A stretch of 37,266 nt of DNA, taken from contig SLOP01000001.1 in assembly GCA_007132465.1 (NCBI GenBank), forward strand, positions 1 through 37,266, written 5' to 3'. The position numbers and the translations under genes are program-made. The first letter of the stretch is position 1. Each line of letters begins with the position of its first letter. The notes below the pieces were generated by a model. That model saw only the letters and a list, made by a program, of their open reading frames with translations. It was not told the DNA's origin and did not search any database. Shown here piece after piece: positions 16,369 through 23,847 of the stretch. This DNA comes from Candidatus Izemoplasma sp. GTDB lineage: Bacteria > Bacillota_I > Bacilli_A > Izemoplasmatales > Izemoplasmataceae.

Positions 16369-17451
16369 ATGGACGTGTTACACTATGTTGGACGATTGCT
16401 TTTTGAAGGCGTGCTATTTTTATGGGAGTACACCTTTTATCCTACTGAAGACGCCGAAACCTTTTCATTAATTCGGTTATTTTCACTCTTTATCGCCTTT
16501 TCGATATCTGGAGCGATTGCCGTGTTCGTCTCTCAAGCGTCGATATTGAAACACATGGGACCAGACGCTAAGCCGCTTAAAGCGTATGTGGTCGCTTCCA
16601 TCTCCGGCGCCGTGTTAGCAGTGTGCTCGTGTTCTGTGCTACCGATGTTTGCCTCAATCCGTAAAAAAGGAGCCGGGCTTGGTCCGGCGATTGCGTTTCT
16701 CTTTTCCGGTCCCGCCATCAACATTCTCGCCCTCAGCATGACCTTCAGCGCGCTCGGTCTCGACATCGCCTTAGCTCGAATCATCGGGGCGGTATTGCTC
16801 GCCATGACCATCGGGTTCCTTGTCAACCTCGTGTTTCGCAAACAAGAAAAACAACACGCGAGCGGCATGGGATTCGCGGTCTTGCCTGATGAGGACACGA
16901 CACTGCTTCCCTGGCAAAAAACGCTCTTCTTCCTGACGATGTTCGCCATCATGATTTTCAGTGTGTACATCTTGATTTGGGCGTTTATTTTCATCGGCCT
17001 CTTAATGGTTCAGCTTATCCTTTTCTTCAAATGGAACGACATCAAAACATGGGCTTATGAAACGTTTGTGCTTGTAAAAAAAATCATTCCCTTGTTCATG
17101 GTCGGTGTTTTCTTTGCCGGCATCGTGCGCTACATAGTCACCGAAGATCTCATCGCCGGCTTGGTCGGAGTGAACACCTATGGCGCCAACATGATTGCCT
17201 CGATGAGCGGCGCGGTCGTTTACTTCGCAACGTTGACCGAGGTGGCCTGGGTTGAAACATTGCTTAGCCTTCGCATGCATCGTGGCCCTGCGGTGGCGCT
17301 GCTGCTGGCTGGCCCATCACTAAGCTTACCCAACATGATTATTATCACCAAAGTCATTGGCATCAAACGGTCAAGCACCTACATCGTGCTTGTCGTGCTT
17401 TTATCGGCATGGGTCGGCTTGCTTGCCGGCTTCATTTTCGGGATATTATAA
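16369..17451 (+). CDS. DUF318/ArsP-type permease
   Basis: A 360-residue permease with about ten helices arranged as two similar halves. The first half has AVCSCSVLPMFASI (Cys86, Cys88), KGAGLGPAIAFLFSGPAINI; the second repeats AGPSLSLPNMIIITKV. This family (UPF0718) includes ArsP, which exports trivalent methylarsenicals, and the SO_0444 group linked to copper/zinc. The arsR neighbour favours an arsenic or related toxic-metal role. The ribosome site is modest (GAAAGG, 11 bases before the ATG at 16369). The thioredoxin-like gene follows after 9 bp, a frequent pairing for this family. Confidence 0.85.
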   Translation: MDVLHYVGRLLFEGVLFLWEYTFYPTEDAETFSLIRLFSLFIAFSISGAIAVFVSQASILKHMGPDAKPLKAYVVASISGAVLAVCSCSVLPMFASIRKKGAGLGPAIAFLFSGPAINILALSMTFSALGLDIALARIIGAVLLAMTIGFLVNLVFRKQEKQHASGMGFAVLPDEDTTLLPWQKTLFFLTMFAIMIFSVYILIWAFIFIGLLMVQLILFFKWNDIKTWAYETFVLVKKIIPLFMVGVFFAGIVRYIVTEDLIAGLVGVNTYGANMIASMSGAVVYFATLTEVAWVETLLSLRMHRGPAVALLLAGPSLSLPNMIIITKVIGIKRSSTYIVLVVLLSAWVGLLAGFIFGIL

Positions 17452-17460
17452 AGGAGGATT

Positions 17461-17694
17461 ATGATGATCATTAAAGTGTTAGGTAAAGGGTGCAAAAACT
17501 GCGATAACCTTGCTGATGCAGCGCGAAAAGCCGCGGCCGAACTCAACCTAGACGCCACGGTTGAAAAAGTCACCGACCTCGATATCATCGTCGAGTACGG
17601 TGTCATGCGCACCCCCGCGCTCGTCGTCGATGACAAACTCGTGCTTCAAGGCAAACTTCCCAGCGTCGACGCCCTTAAGAAACTCCTTGCATAA
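17461..17694 (+). CDS. Small thioredoxin-like redox disulfide protein
   Basis: A 77-residue thioredoxin-fold protein with the N-terminal motif GKGCKNC (Cys11, Cys14) and the cis-proline region YGVMRTPALVVDDK. This matches the glutaredoxin-like 'redox-active disulfide protein 2' group that is often encoded next to DUF318 permeases. It could hand electrons to, or shuttle a thiol-bound metalloid to, the permease. AAGGAGGATT stands directly before the ATGATG pair, so either 17461 or 17464 may be used. Confidence 0.9.
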   Translation: MMIIKVLGKGCKNCDNLADAARKAAAELNLDATVEKVTDLDIIVEYGVMRTPALVVDDKLVLQGKLPSVDALKKLLA

Positions 17695-17707
17695 ACCGGG
17701 TTGAGCG

Positions 17708-18694
17708 ATGAAGACGATTCGCATGCGTTCACACCACGGTCCCACCAACCTTGCCATCATGGAGCATGTCCTCACAACCTTCGATGAGGACTTTTTCCTC
17801 ATCTTTGAAAACAAAAACACGTTGATTGTCGGGCGCCATCAAAACACGTACGATGAAGTTAATGCGGCCTTTGTGAAGACGTATCATCCAGACATCATCC
17901 GCCGTTTGAGCGGTGGGGGAGCGGTGTATCAAGACGTTGGCAACATCAATATGGTCTTCATTACCTCAGCAGCCTATTTCAATGATTTCACGCGGTTCAC
18001 ACGCCCGCTTATCGCGGTGCTCCGCCACCTTGGAGTGAACGCACAGTTTACCGGTCGAAACGACATTGTCATAAACGGAAAAAAAGTGTCCGGTCATGCC
18101 CAGGCGAAACGTGGCGCACGTATGATTCACGGTGGCACGATTCTCTTTGAGGCGAATCTGTCGATTATTGTCGCGGCATTGTCACCAAACACGCATAAAC
18201 TCAACGCCAAAGGTGTGCGCTCGATTGCATCGCGTATCGCTAATGTCAACCCCTTGCTTGAGAAGCCGCTGACGAAAGCACAGTTTAAAGCGTTGTTGTT
18301 GCAAGAGGTCTTCGGTCGTACGCCGACTGACGCAGACATCTATCAACTCAGTGAAACCGATCAACAAGAGATTGAGCGCATCAAACGAGCGCGTTATGAG
18401 AACCCTGAGTGGAATGTCGGCAAATCACCGGCGCTAAAACACCGTGTCACAAAGCGGGTTGGAGAAACCACCATCACCGTACGCTACACCACCCACGAGG
18501 GATGCCTAAGCGACCTCGTTATTCACTCCGATGCCCTCACCGACGCTAATCACAGCGTATTGGAAGCCCATTTTCGCGGCACTCCCATGACCGCAGTCGA
18601 CCTGACACAAAAAGCGTGTGAAGCTAAAACCCGAGGTGTCGATGCTGACCTTCTCAAAGCTGTCTTAGCCTGTTTACGTGAAGACATTCCTTGA
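17708..18694 (+). CDS. lplA: Lipoate-protein ligase A
   Basis: A 328-residue enzyme that activates lipoate with ATP and attaches it to lipoyl domains. RRLSGGGAVYQD (65-76), GRNDIVINGKKVSGHAQ with the catalytic-type lysines at 125-126, and MIHGGTILF are the family core. Residues from about 240 on form the C-terminal accessory domain, so the protein is full length. It starts 13 bp after the thioredoxin-like stop with no terminator between, so it probably rides on the arsenic-type operon. The ribosome site is weak (GGTTGAG). Confidence 0.92.
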   Translation: MKTIRMRSHHGPTNLAIMEHVLTTFDEDFFLIFENKNTLIVGRHQNTYDEVNAAFVKTYHPDIIRRLSGGGAVYQDVGNINMVFITSAAYFNDFTRFTRPLIAVLRHLGVNAQFTGRNDIVINGKKVSGHAQAKRGARMIHGGTILFEANLSIIVAALSPNTHKLNAKGVRSIASRIANVNPLLEKPLTKAQFKALLLQEVFGRTPTDADIYQLSETDQQEIERIKRARYENPEWNVGKSPALKHRVTKRVGETTITVRYTTHEGCLSDLVIHSDALTDANHSVLEAHFRGTPMTAVDLTQKACEAKTRGVDADLLKAVLACLREDIP

Positions 18695-18719
18695 GTGTCG
18701 CCGTTCGTTAGGTTATCAT
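18691..18719 (+). promoter_or_regulatory. Promoter of the Nudix gene overlapping the lplA stop
   Basis: TTGAGT (18691-18696), a 17-bp spacer and TATCAT (18714-18719). The -35 overlaps the lplA stop codon. Confidence 0.5.
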
Positions 18720-18744
18720 GAATGTAGAGGAAAGGATGAAGATT

Positions 18745-19305
18745 ATGCGCGTGCCCATCGTGGAGCAATACCTTCCGAAAACCGACCAAGAAGCCATCGA
18801 TAAACACGTGATGCTTGCGGTCGCCAAGCATCATGAGAACGTCTTCTATCGTTCTTGTTTGCACGCGCATTTTACCAGCTCGGCCTTTGTGGTGAATGAA
18901 ACCTACGACAAAATCCTTTTTGCTCATCACAACATCTATCAAGCCTGGGGATGGCTTGGCGGCCACAACGACGGGGATGAAAACTTTATGCACGTGGCGC
19001 TGAAAGAAGCCCGAGAGGAAAGCGGGTTAATCAACGTCCGTCCCCACAGCTCCGATGTGCTCACGCTTGATGTTATCTTTGTAGAAAACCACCGAAAAAA
19101 CGGCAACTATGTGCCCGACCACCTTCACTTGAACCTGGCGTTTTTGTTGGTGGCTGATGAGCAAGACGCGCTCCGTGTTAAACCCGATGAAAACAGCGGT
19201 GTTCGTTGGTTCGCTATCGATGAGGTCCTAACACACGTCGATGAACCGCGCATGATGGCTGTGTACGAAAAAGCGTTTGCCGAAATCAAACGTCAGCGCC
19301 CGTGA
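18745..19305 (+). CDS. Nudix hydrolase
   Basis: A 186-residue Nudix-fold enzyme. The Nudix box runs GHNDGDE-N7-KEAREESGL: it fits G-x5-E-x7-RE-U-x-EE-x-G-U except that the first Arg is Lys. It hydrolyses some nucleoside diphosphate-X or isoprenoid pyrophosphate-like compound; the substrate cannot be told. The ATG at 18745 has AGGAAAGG 9 bases before it, while the upstream ATGs at 18718 and 18736 precede or abut the ribosome site. It has its own promoter and terminator. Confidence 0.9.
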   Translation: MRVPIVEQYLPKTDQEAIDKHVMLAVAKHHENVFYRSCLHAHFTSSAFVVNETYDKILFAHHNIYQAWGWLGGHNDGDENFMHVALKEAREESGLINVRPHSSDVLTLDVIFVENHRKNGNYVPDHLHLNLAFLLVADEQDALRVKPDENSGVRWFAIDEVLTHVDEPRMMAVYEKAFAEIKRQRP

Positions 19306-19328
19306 CCGCTTTAACGGCGGTTTTTTTA
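19303..19328 (+). terminator. Terminator of the Nudix gene
   Basis: ACCGC (19305-19309) pairs with GCGGT (19317-19321), followed by seven T residues. Confidence 0.75.
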
Positions 19329-19407
19329 TGATTGATGGTAAACGCATGGTGTAAGTCTGTCTAAGCACACCGTTTAGAGGTCTGTAAACATATATATTAA
19401 AAAAACC

Positions 19408-19436
19408 TTACGGATTAGGATAGGCTTTGTTATAAT
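19408..19436 (+). promoter_or_regulatory. Promoter of the solitary permease gene
   Basis: TTACGG (19408-19413), a 17-bp spacer and a perfect TATAAT (19431-19436). Confidence 0.65.
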
Positions 19437-19480
19437 TGGAATACATGACCAAAATACACCATGGAAAGGAGGAACACCCC

Positions 19481-20440
19481 ATGCTTCGTTACGTTCTTTG
19501 GCGCGTGTTTTGGATGTTCTTCTTGCTGATGCTAATCCTTGTGGTCATCTATTTTTCCACCACCATCGTAATGCTTAGGCATTGGGGCATGCCTCCTTAC
19601 GATTTGCGTGCCGAATTTCTGTTTACTTTCGAAGGGTTTCGTTCCTATTTACACGGCATTGTGACCGAATGGAACTGGGGCGTCACCGGCATCTATGGCG
19701 AGAACGTGTGGGACTACGCCGCCATTAGAATGTGGCGCTCGCTTTGGATCAATTTGCTTGCCCTCGCTATCTATTTGCCCGTGGGCATCGGTCTCGGCAT
19801 CGCCAGCGCGTTTAAGAAGCATAGCCTATTTGACAAAAGTGTCCACCTCATCACCATGGTGCTTGGTTCGATTCCGCACTTTATTCTCGGCTTTTTGCTG
19901 ATTGTTTTCATCGGCATTCGTGCACGCTGGGTGCCGTGGCGCTTCCCGGGATTTTACACCGAAGACACCCAGCGTTTTTTATTAGGCCTAATCATTCCCT
20001 TGGTTGCTCTATGCCTCGGCCCGATTTTTAAGTTCACACGGCTGGTGCGCGCTGAGTTCATTGAAGCCGAACACGAAGAGTATTTGCTGCTGTGCAAGAC
20101 CAAGGGCATGAAGACGAACCAAGCCCTTCGTCGTCATGGCTTTAGAAACTGCATGGTTCCTGTGATGCCCGAACTCACGCCCACGTTTCTTTATGTCTTG
20201 GGTGGTTCGTTTTTCATCGAACTGATCTACGGCATCGACGGAGTTGCACGGTTGATGATGATGAGCACCATCCAACCGATGATGGACTTTTTCGTCATCA
20301 ACATTGACATTCCCCTTGCCGTCGCTACCACGCTGTTTTACGCCACGGTGGGTATGACGTTTGCGTTAATGGTCGATATTGCCTACCCGCTTGTCGATCC
20401 TCGTATGCGTGTTGGGCGAAAGAAAACTTTCTTTGATTAA
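19481..20440 (+). CDS. OppB/DppB-type ABC transporter permease, solitary
   Basis: A 319-residue inner-membrane permease with about six helices, the length of OppB/DppB. The N-terminus MLRYVLWRVFWMFFLLM is typical, and the ATPase-contact EAA-like loop YLLLCKTKGMKTNQALRRHG sits near residue 210. The start at 19481 follows AAAGGAGG. In normal peptide or nickel importers an OppC-like permease, two ATPases and a binding protein follow. Here the next gene is an unrelated small membrane protein, so partners must be encoded elsewhere or have been lost. The sequence itself looks intact. Confidence 0.88.
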   Translation: MLRYVLWRVFWMFFLLMLILVVIYFSTTIVMLRHWGMPPYDLRAEFLFTFEGFRSYLHGIVTEWNWGVTGIYGENVWDYAAIRMWRSLWINLLALAIYLPVGIGLGIASAFKKHSLFDKSVHLITMVLGSIPHFILGFLLIVFIGIRARWVPWRFPGFYTEDTQRFLLGLIIPLVALCLGPIFKFTRLVRAEFIEAEHEEYLLLCKTKGMKTNQALRRHGFRNCMVPVMPELTPTFLYVLGGSFFIELIYGIDGVARLMMMSTIQPMMDFFVINIDIPLAVATTLFYATVGMTFALMVDIAYPLVDPRMRVGRKKTFFD

Positions 20441-20541
20441 CACGATGATGCATCGTGGTTCATTGACTCTGGTGTCGACGACCTCTACAGCCCCCTCAAA
20501 CAGGGGCCAACGCATGGTTCGTTGGTTTACCTAAGGTAACC
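20441..20541 (+). other. Four consecutive small hairpins after the permease gene
   Basis: In order: CACGATGATGCATCGTG (20441-20457), GCCCC...GGGGC (20490-20507), CCAACG...CGTTGG (20507-20525) and GGTTTACC...GGTAACC (20524-20541). The first could end the permease message but lacks a U-run. The rest lie just upstream of the next promoter. This may be a structured 3' end or a small RNA; no known family is recognised. Confidence 0.4.
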
Positions 20542-20557
20542 GCATCGTTTAAAACTG

Positions 20558-20586
20558 TTGTACGAAGCATCAAGGTGTGGTATAAT
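20558..20586 (+). promoter_or_regulatory. Promoter of the small membrane protein gene at 20615
   Basis: TTGTAC (20558-20563), a 17-bp spacer, TGG and TATAAT (20581-20586). Confidence 0.75.
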
Positions 20587-20614
20587 CGCTTCGTCAGACA
20601 TTTAGGAGGTCATC

Positions 20615-21007
20615 ATGCGGCGCAAAGTGTATAAATACTTGTTCTATTTCTCTGTGATATTCACGTTCACCACCATCCTCAGCAGCATCATCCAACTCAC
20701 GCAAAACCAACCGACCGATACCAACGCCCATATTTTGATGCGAGGCGGTTTCGTCTTGGCCGCAACCATCGCCTTCGCGCTCTATGAAACCTTTCAGTTT
20801 AAGCCGCGCGTGCTCGCCTATTTGGCGACGTATGCCATCGCACAAGGCATGGTGTTTGTGCTGGTGTTTGTCACGGGGCTTTACACGAATCTCCACCCCG
20901 ATGCATATCGCGATGCGTTTTTCAACTTTACCGCCGTCGCCTTGCTGGTGATGGGGGTGTTCGCCATCCTCGAGTGGCGTAGATCACGACCGACAACACC
21001 ATCATAA
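20615..21007 (+). CDS. Unrecognised small four-helix membrane protein
   Basis: A 130-residue protein I cannot place in a family. About four hydrophobic segments are visible (YLFYFSVIFTFTTILSSII, FVLAATIAFALYETF, VLAYLATYAIAQGMVFVLVF, FTAVALLVMGVFAILEW), with a basic start and a basic C-terminal tail. TTAGGAGG precedes the ATG at 20615, and a near-consensus promoter and strong terminator frame it as a single-gene unit. Confidence 0.8.
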   Translation: MRRKVYKYLFYFSVIFTFTTILSSIIQLTQNQPTDTNAHILMRGGFVLAATIAFALYETFQFKPRVLAYLATYAIAQGMVFVLVFVTGLYTNLHPDAYRDAFFNFTAVALLVMGVFAILEWRRSRPTTPS

Positions 21008-21036
21008 ACCATCATCCGGAGATGATGGTTTTTTTA
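21006..21036 (+). terminator. Terminator of the small membrane protein gene
   Basis: AACCATCATC-CGGA-GATGATGGTT (21007-21030) followed by T residues. Confidence 0.92.
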
Positions 21037-21063
21037 TATGAAGAACGCTAATCCGCATGATTC

Positions 21064-21324
21064 GTGGATGCCATTTCGATGTCGCGGATGTTGCCTGAAG
21101 CCCTGGAATCGTTGCGTTACCCTTTTCATCGCGGTTCTTCCAAGATTTTTACGCCTGGTCTATTGACACCGTGTGTGCTAAGCGAGCAGACGTCTGATGC
21201 CACCTTGCTTTATCGGTGGCTTGTGGGCGTCTCAATCGATGGTGGGATTACCGAAGAATGCTGTTTTGAGGCCACGTTGAGGGCACCCACCATGGTTGGA
21301 TGTCACCGATACACGGGTCGTTGA
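21064..21324 (+). pseudogene. Possible decayed transposase fragment in a 460-bp gene-poor stretch
   Basis: The interval 21037-21498 holds no convincing gene. A reading frame here contains LLYRWLVGVSIDG preceded by LSEQTSDA, resembling the SERQL...NLLYRWFVGL segment of IS5/IS1182-type transposases. There is no ribosome site, the rest of the protein is absent and no inverted repeats were found. It could be a relic or a coincidence. Confidence 0.3.
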
Positions 21325-21420
21325 GCCCGCTGATACCGATGATTTCCCTGTCTTTTAGCGGCAAACATTCGACGGCTATATTGCCCCTGGACGACCCCTT
21401 TTTTTCACAAGGCACATCTT

Positions 21421-21449
21421 TTGCATCACCCTATCAGCCATGCTACGAT
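21421..21449 (+). promoter_or_regulatory. Promoter of the peroxiredoxin gene
   Basis: TTGCAT (21421-21426), a 17-bp spacer ending TGC, and TACGAT (21444-21449). Confidence 0.65.
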
Positions 21450-21498
21450 GAGACTGTAAACCATTGATATCAATCTTAGACGAAAAGAAGTGTGATTC

Positions 21499-22179
21499 AT
21501 GCGTTCGCGAAAGACCACATCCTTTCCGCTCGTCGGCGAGGCAATACCCGCGTTCACCGCAGAAACGACCAAGGGAACCCTTCGCGTTCCTGAGGACTTC
21601 AAGGGCCGCTGGCTTGTGCTGTTTTCTCACCCCGCTGCGTTTACCCCAGTATGCACGACAGAGTTTATCGCCTTCGCCAAAAAACAACAGGCATTCAATG
21701 ACTTAGACACAGAATTGGTTGGGTTGAGCACCGATCCCCTGTATAAAACCAATAAGTGGGTGGCGTCTATGAACGCCATGATTGCCGATGATAACCTCAC
21801 CATCGATTTTCCTATCATCGCCGATGCCGACATGACCGTTGCCCAACAATTTGGCATGATTCATCCGCAACTACCGGTAGGTCAGACCGTGCGCGCTGTG
21901 TTTATCATCGATCCTCAAGGCATTGTTCAAGGCATAACCTACTACCCCTATTTGACCGGACGCAACGTCGATGAATTTCTGCGGCACGTGCACGCGATAC
22001 AGCGTACCCAACAAGCCAACGTCGCCACCCCTGTCAACTGGCAACCCGGCGACGACTTAATTGCTTTGCCTCAAGCTGAGTATCCCGGTGACGTTAAGAC
22101 GCGTCTTAACGAAGACCCAACCATCGACGTGTGTCATGATTGGTATTATTGCACCAAAAAAGACATCGAAAGCCGTTGA
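21499..22179 (+). CDS. Peroxiredoxin (Prx6-like, AhpC/TSA family)
   Basis: A 226-residue thiol peroxidase that reduces hydrogen peroxide and organic peroxides. The peroxidatic Cys52 lies in HPAAFTPVCTTEF. The long C-terminal arm of the Prx6 group ends in a CX5C pair (Cys212, Cys218 in VCHDWYYCTK), as in archaeal-type peroxiredoxins where the first of these resolves the sulfenic acid. QTVRAVFIIDPQG is the usual dimer-proximal strand. The ribosome site is weak (AGAAGTG), but the start gives the normal family N-terminus and a good promoter lies upstream. Confidence 0.93.
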   Translation: MRSRKTTSFPLVGEAIPAFTAETTKGTLRVPEDFKGRWLVLFSHPAAFTPVCTTEFIAFAKKQQAFNDLDTELVGLSTDPLYKTNKWVASMNAMIADDNLTIDFPIIADADMTVAQQFGMIHPQLPVGQTVRAVFIIDPQGIVQGITYYPYLTGRNVDEFLRHVHAIQRTQQANVATPVNWQPGDDLIALPQAEYPGDVKTRLNEDPTIDVCHDWYYCTKKDIESR

Positions 22180-22201
22180 TGACAAACGCATTGCCATGCC
22201 T

Positions 22202-22232
22202 AAACACCGCTTACACTATGCGGTGTTTTTTT
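22202..22232 (+). terminator. Terminator of the peroxiredoxin gene
   Basis: AACACCGC (22203-22210) pairs with GCGGTGTT (22220-22227), followed by T residues. Confidence 0.9.
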
Positions 22233-22355
22233 ATGGGCTGAGGAGGAAAAGCCCACACACATGAGAATGACCATGGCGATGTCATGGTTGAACAACCATC
22301 TGGTTGATGTTGGACATGAAAGATTCAGCCTGATTCTCACTCCATCACCCGTGTT

Positions 22356-22395
22356 AAAAAAAAGACCAACGAGGTTCGTCTGAAAGTCGCTGGTC
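22356..22395 (-). terminator. Terminator of the acetyltransferase gene
   Basis: On the minus strand GACCAGC (22395-22389) pairs with GTTGGTC (22370-22364, one G-U), followed by a run of eight T residues. Confidence 0.75.
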
Positions 22396-22411
22396 GTAAA
22401 GGTTGTTTAGC

Positions 22412-22879
22412 TTAGCGAATCGTTAACATGAGCAGTTGTTCATCATCAAGCCGTCTATTCGTGTCAATAAAGCCGTAGTCAAGATAAAACCGATAGGGCT
22501 GTTCGCCCTCGGTGTCGCACGAGGTATACAGTGTTTTGATGCCATCTTGCCGACATTTATCAACGAGCCTATCGAGCGTGGTTCTGCCGTGACCTTTTCC
22601 CTGATGCGTCTTAGCCATCATCATGCGCCACAAAGAATACGCTGGCAGATGGGTCGCATCAATCTCTTTTTCATCAAGGGAAAGCATCACAAACCCAATG
22701 GGCTCGCCCGCCAAAATAACGGCTCGTGCCCAGAGTTTATCCCGGTTTGCGTACGCCTCAGCCAGCGAATAGATGTTTGGTGCGACGCACCGTTTCTGGG
22801 CCTCGCTCAAGGTATCATAAAGGGCGATGACCGCGTCCATGTTTTGATTATCAATGCGCTTTAGGTTAAGGGTTGGCAT
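22412..22879 (-). CDS. GNAT acetyltransferase, spermidine/diamine acetyltransferase-like
   Basis: A 155-residue GNAT-fold enzyme. The acetyl-CoA loop is in MMMAKTHQGKGHGRTTLDRLV and the C-terminal strand in PYRFYLDYGFIDTNRRLDDEQLLM. The N-terminal CVAPNIYSLAEAYAN resembles BltD-type polyamine acetyltransferases of Bacillota, so acetylation of a polyamine or amine is plausible but unproven. The ATG at 22879 follows AAGGAGG at about 9 bases. It stands alone. Confidence 0.85.
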   Translation of the reverse strand: MPTLNLKRIDNQNMDAVIALYDTLSEAQKRCVAPNIYSLAEAYANRDKLWARAVILAGEPIGFVMLSLDEKEIDATHLPAYSLWRMMMAKTHQGKGHGRTTLDRLVDKCRQDGIKTLYTSCDTEGEQPYRFYLDYGFIDTNRRLDDEQLLMLTIR

Positions 22880-23046
22880 GGTGTGCGACCTCCTTATTTC
22901 GTGACGGATTATGATTTATGGATTCAGTCATCCACCACCATCACTTAAAACGGTGTGTAAAGTTGCCTTGGTTGGATTCCGGGGTGTTTTCACTAAAATC
23001 ACGATGAGCGTTTTCTTCTTTCATGTCCTCGACAAGTCGGGGTGGG

Positions 23047-23121
23047 TTATGTGTACCGGTCACGCACGACCAGCAGCAACAGCATCGCGAAAAAGCCAAT
23101 AGCAATGTAACCATCGATCAT
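23047..23121 (-). CDS. 24-residue single-helix membrane micro-ORF downstream of the PII-like gene
   Basis: On the minus strand, ATG at 23121 to TAA at 23047. The peptide starts MIDGYIAIGFFAMLLLLVV and ends with a charged RDRYT tail: one transmembrane helix with a basic/polar tail. GAGGAAG lies 7 bases before the start. It follows the tandem PII gene by 51 bp in the same direction with no terminator between. Small size limits certainty, but a ribosome site, a clean helix and the operon position all agree. It might be a subunit or regulator of the DUF1538 membrane protein. Confidence 0.6.
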   Translation of the reverse strand: MIDGYIAIGFFAMLLLLVVRDRYT

Positions 23122-23172
23122 CACATCTTCCTCGCTTTACCAAGGGCCTCTTAACGTTCGGTGCGCTGAGGG

Positions 23173-23847
23173 CTAACACGACCCGCCGTCAATCAAACCG
23201 TATGTTTTCTTTACGGCTTGCACGAACATCAGGCCCTTACCCGGTTCGTTGATGTGAATCTTTTTCTGAATGGCTGCGGTGATTTTATCAGTTGACGCCT
23301 CCTCAGCCAAAATCAACACCACTTCCTTTTCTGGTTCGATTTCCATGTTGAAAACCTTGGTTGTTTCATGGACACCGGCGCCGCGGGCGTTGATGATAGT
23401 GCCGCCCTTTGACCCCGCTTCAGAGGCCGCTTCAAACACGTCTTCGGCGACGCCTTTGTCGACAATCACAAATATCGCATTATGCATGGGTTTTTCCACC
23501 TCACTTGAACTTTTTTGGTTCGCGTATTGCTGGGAACCGATGATTTCTGTGATCGGCATCCGGAATGCGATGCCGTGGTTTGGTTTGGTGAACTTGAACT
23601 TCTCACATAGGGAGGGCATCGCATGCTCAACGGTGCTCGTATCACTCAGCAGCATCACCACTTCTTTGCGGATATCAACCAAATCTAAGAGCGCCAACCA
23701 CTTGTTGGTATATTTCGCTGTGCCGGTGGCCAAAAAGACCGTGGCGCCAGAGATGCCGAGCATCCGCCCTTGTTTGATGACTTTCCGTGCCTTTCCAATG
23801 TTGACGATGAACACCACCGCTTCCAGTCCTTTATGCGTTGCTTTCAT
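23173..23847 (-). CDS. Tandem-domain PII-like regulatory protein
   Basis: A 224-residue cytoplasmic protein made of two PII/GlnB-like ferredoxin folds. Domain two (about 121-215) keeps the PII-type GSKGGTIINARGAG segment (145-158), EKEVVLILAEEAST and the closing EPGKGLMFVQAV. Domain one (about 7-105) has the same strand order but a degenerate loop (GATVFLATGTA). PII proteins bind ATP/ADP or other small ligands and control membrane transporters. It overlaps the DUF1538 gene by 17 bp with AAGGAGGG before its ATG, so it almost certainly regulates that membrane protein. Confidence 0.9.
   Translation of the reverse strand: MKATHKGLEAVVFIVNIGKARKVIKQGRMLGISGATVFLATGTAKYTNKWLALLDLVDIRKEVVMLLSDTSTVEHAMPSLCEKFKFTKPNHGIAFRMPITEIIGSQQYANQKSSSEVEKPMHNAIFVIVDKGVAEDVFEAASEAGSKGGTIINARGAGVHETTKVFNMEIEPEKEVVLILAEEASTDKITAAIQKKIHINEPGKGLMFVQAVKKTYGLIDGGSC

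Noticed and set aside
22261-22383. 40-codon plus-strand ORF after the peroxiredoxin gene (starts MRMTMAMSWLNNHL)
   Set aside because: AGGAGG is 14 bases away, too far for a usual start, there is no promoter after the upstream terminator, and the 3' half overlaps the acetyltransferase terminator.
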